Below, piece after piece: positions 63,442-64,000 of a stretch of 64,000 nt of DNA. The translations under genes were made by a program, and so were the position numbers. A model generated the notes under the pieces. It was not told the DNA's origin, did not search any database, and saw only the letters and a list, made by a program, of their open reading frames with translations. How positions within the stretch are numbered: the stretch's first letter is position 1; every line of letters begins with the position of its first letter. Source of the stretch: Clostridium vitabionis (GTDB lineage: Bacteria; Bacillota; Clostridia; Lachnospirales; Lachnospiraceae). The stretch lies in assembly GCF_015351765.1 (NCBI RefSeq), contig NZ_JADKQA010000003.1, positions 163,203 through 227,202 on the forward strand. The letters run 5' to 3'.

Positions 63442-64000
63442 ATGATTCAGGCAGAGAAACTTCGGGCAGCCGCGGGGGGCGCTGTCCTGGAAAATGAACC
63501 GATGAGCCAGCACACGACCTTCCGCGCGGGCGGCCCGGCGGACTATTTTGTGACGCCGGCGGACGAACAAGCCCTCGCGGCGGTCATCGCCTGTTGCCGG
63601 GAGGCGGGAGAACCCTACTATCTGATCGGCAACGGCAGCAATATCCTCGTGGCGGACAGCGGTTACCGCGGGGTGATCATCCGGATGGGCCAGGGCATGG
63701 GGGAGATCCGCTCGCTTCCGGGAAATATCCTGCGCGCGGGGGCTGGGGCACTGCTCTCCGTCATCGCGAAGGAGGCGAGAGACCGCAGTCTTGCCGGTTT
63801 TGCCTTTGCGGCAGGCATTCCCGGATCCCTCGGCGGCGCGTGCGTCATGAATGCCGGCGCGTACGGCGGTGAGATGAAGCAGGTTCTCCGCACAGTCCGC
63901 GTGCTGGCGCCTGAGGGAGATTTTCTGGATCTTCCGGCGGATGAGCTGGATCTCGGCTACCGGCACAGTAATATCCCGGAAAGGGGATATACGGCCGTGC
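63442..64000 (+). CDS. murB: UDP-N-acetylenolpyruvoylglucosamine reductase, N-terminal part (3' end outside window)
   Basis: The first 186 residues are visible. Peptidoglycan precursor synthesis, FAD enzyme. Signatures: MSQHTTFRAGGPADYF, LIGNGSNILVADSG and FAAGIPGSLGGACVMNAGAYGGEM. ATG 63442 is 7 nt after the hprK stop with AAAGGA ~11 nt upstream. hprK-murB adjacency is common in Clostridia (often followed by rapZ and whiA beyond this edge). Confidence 0.95.
   Translation, partial: MIQAEKLRAAAGGAVLENEPMSQHTTFRAGGPADYFVTPADEQALAAVIACCREAGEPYYLIGNGSNILVADSGYRGVIIRMGQGMGEIRSLPGNILRAGAGALLSVIAKEARDRSLAGFAFAAGIPGSLGGACVMNAGAYGGEMKQVLRTVRVLAPEGDFLDLPADELDLGYRHSNIPERGYTAV

Overview
The window is about 64 kb of dense, GC-rich (roughly 58-60% by eye) bacterial chromosome. 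It looks like a Clostridia genome, most likely Lachnospiraceae. The evidence is the Firmicutes gene order rimP-nusA-ylxR-L7Ae-infB-rbfA-nrnA-truB-ribF, a tryptophan T-box leader, a CIRCE/HrcA operator, HPr kinase, a type III glutamine synthetase, an RsgI-like anti-sigma protein, EFR1 and DUF5688 proteins, and strong AGGAGG ribosome binding sites with frequent GTG/TTG starts. Most of it is core genome. I saw no phage, integrase, transposase, CRISPR array or rRNA. Both window edges cut genes: a cell-wall-binding repeat protein at the left and murB at the right.

Layout. 1-10.7 kb: tail of a surface protein; glnN with a small unknown partner (minus strand); heat-shock htpG behind CIRCE; degV with a cytidylate-kinase-like gene; a TetR-like regulator next to a lactaldehyde reductase (fucO) with a clear operator; a membrane thioredoxin-like protein. 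11-16.2 kb: a TetM/EF-G-like GTPase fused to a Rae1/YacP-type NYN nuclease, then a Trp T-box driving only trpB and trpA. 16.3-25.2 kb: the large translation, RNA-modification and riboflavin operon, ending in a bidirectional terminator. 25.3-33.7 kb: a sugar island with a ROK fructokinase divergent from an amylosucrase-like GH13, a HAD phosphatase, a PTS EIIBCA, HPr and Enzyme I. 33.8-44.1 kb: YwaF-like membrane protein, polar amino-acid ABC transporter, flavodoxin/ferredoxin EFR1, tRNA-Ser(CGA), and a UgpBAEC-like ABC operon with a TIM-barrel protein. 44.2-52.3 kb: OGG1-type glycosylase, folD and fchA (overlapping genes), ECF sigma with RsgI-like anti-sigma, tRNA-Gln(CTG), a rhodanese-TtcA fusion, uvrB. 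52.3-57.3 kb: DUF5688 gene, a gene-poor 1 kb stretch holding a strong promoter and a probable structured RNA, an NSS transporter, and a DNA-deoxyinosine glycosylase fused to a PflX-type radical SAM protein. 57.4-64 kb: ftsH, DUF1653 gene, uvrC, hprK, murB.

The most unusual points are: (i) the ribosome-directed GTPase-nuclease fusion; (ii) the base-excision glycosylase-radical SAM fusion with a possible internal start; (iii) an HPr with its catalytic His but without the regulatory Ser46, in a genome that has HPr kinase; (iv) a FolD that has lost the cyclohydrolase lysine and glutamine while a separate cyclohydrolase gene (fchA) overlaps it; (v) an unassigned transcription unit of about 440 nt at 53649-54092; (vi) repeated in-frame low-complexity insertions in several housekeeping proteins, including RGG-like repeats in IF2.
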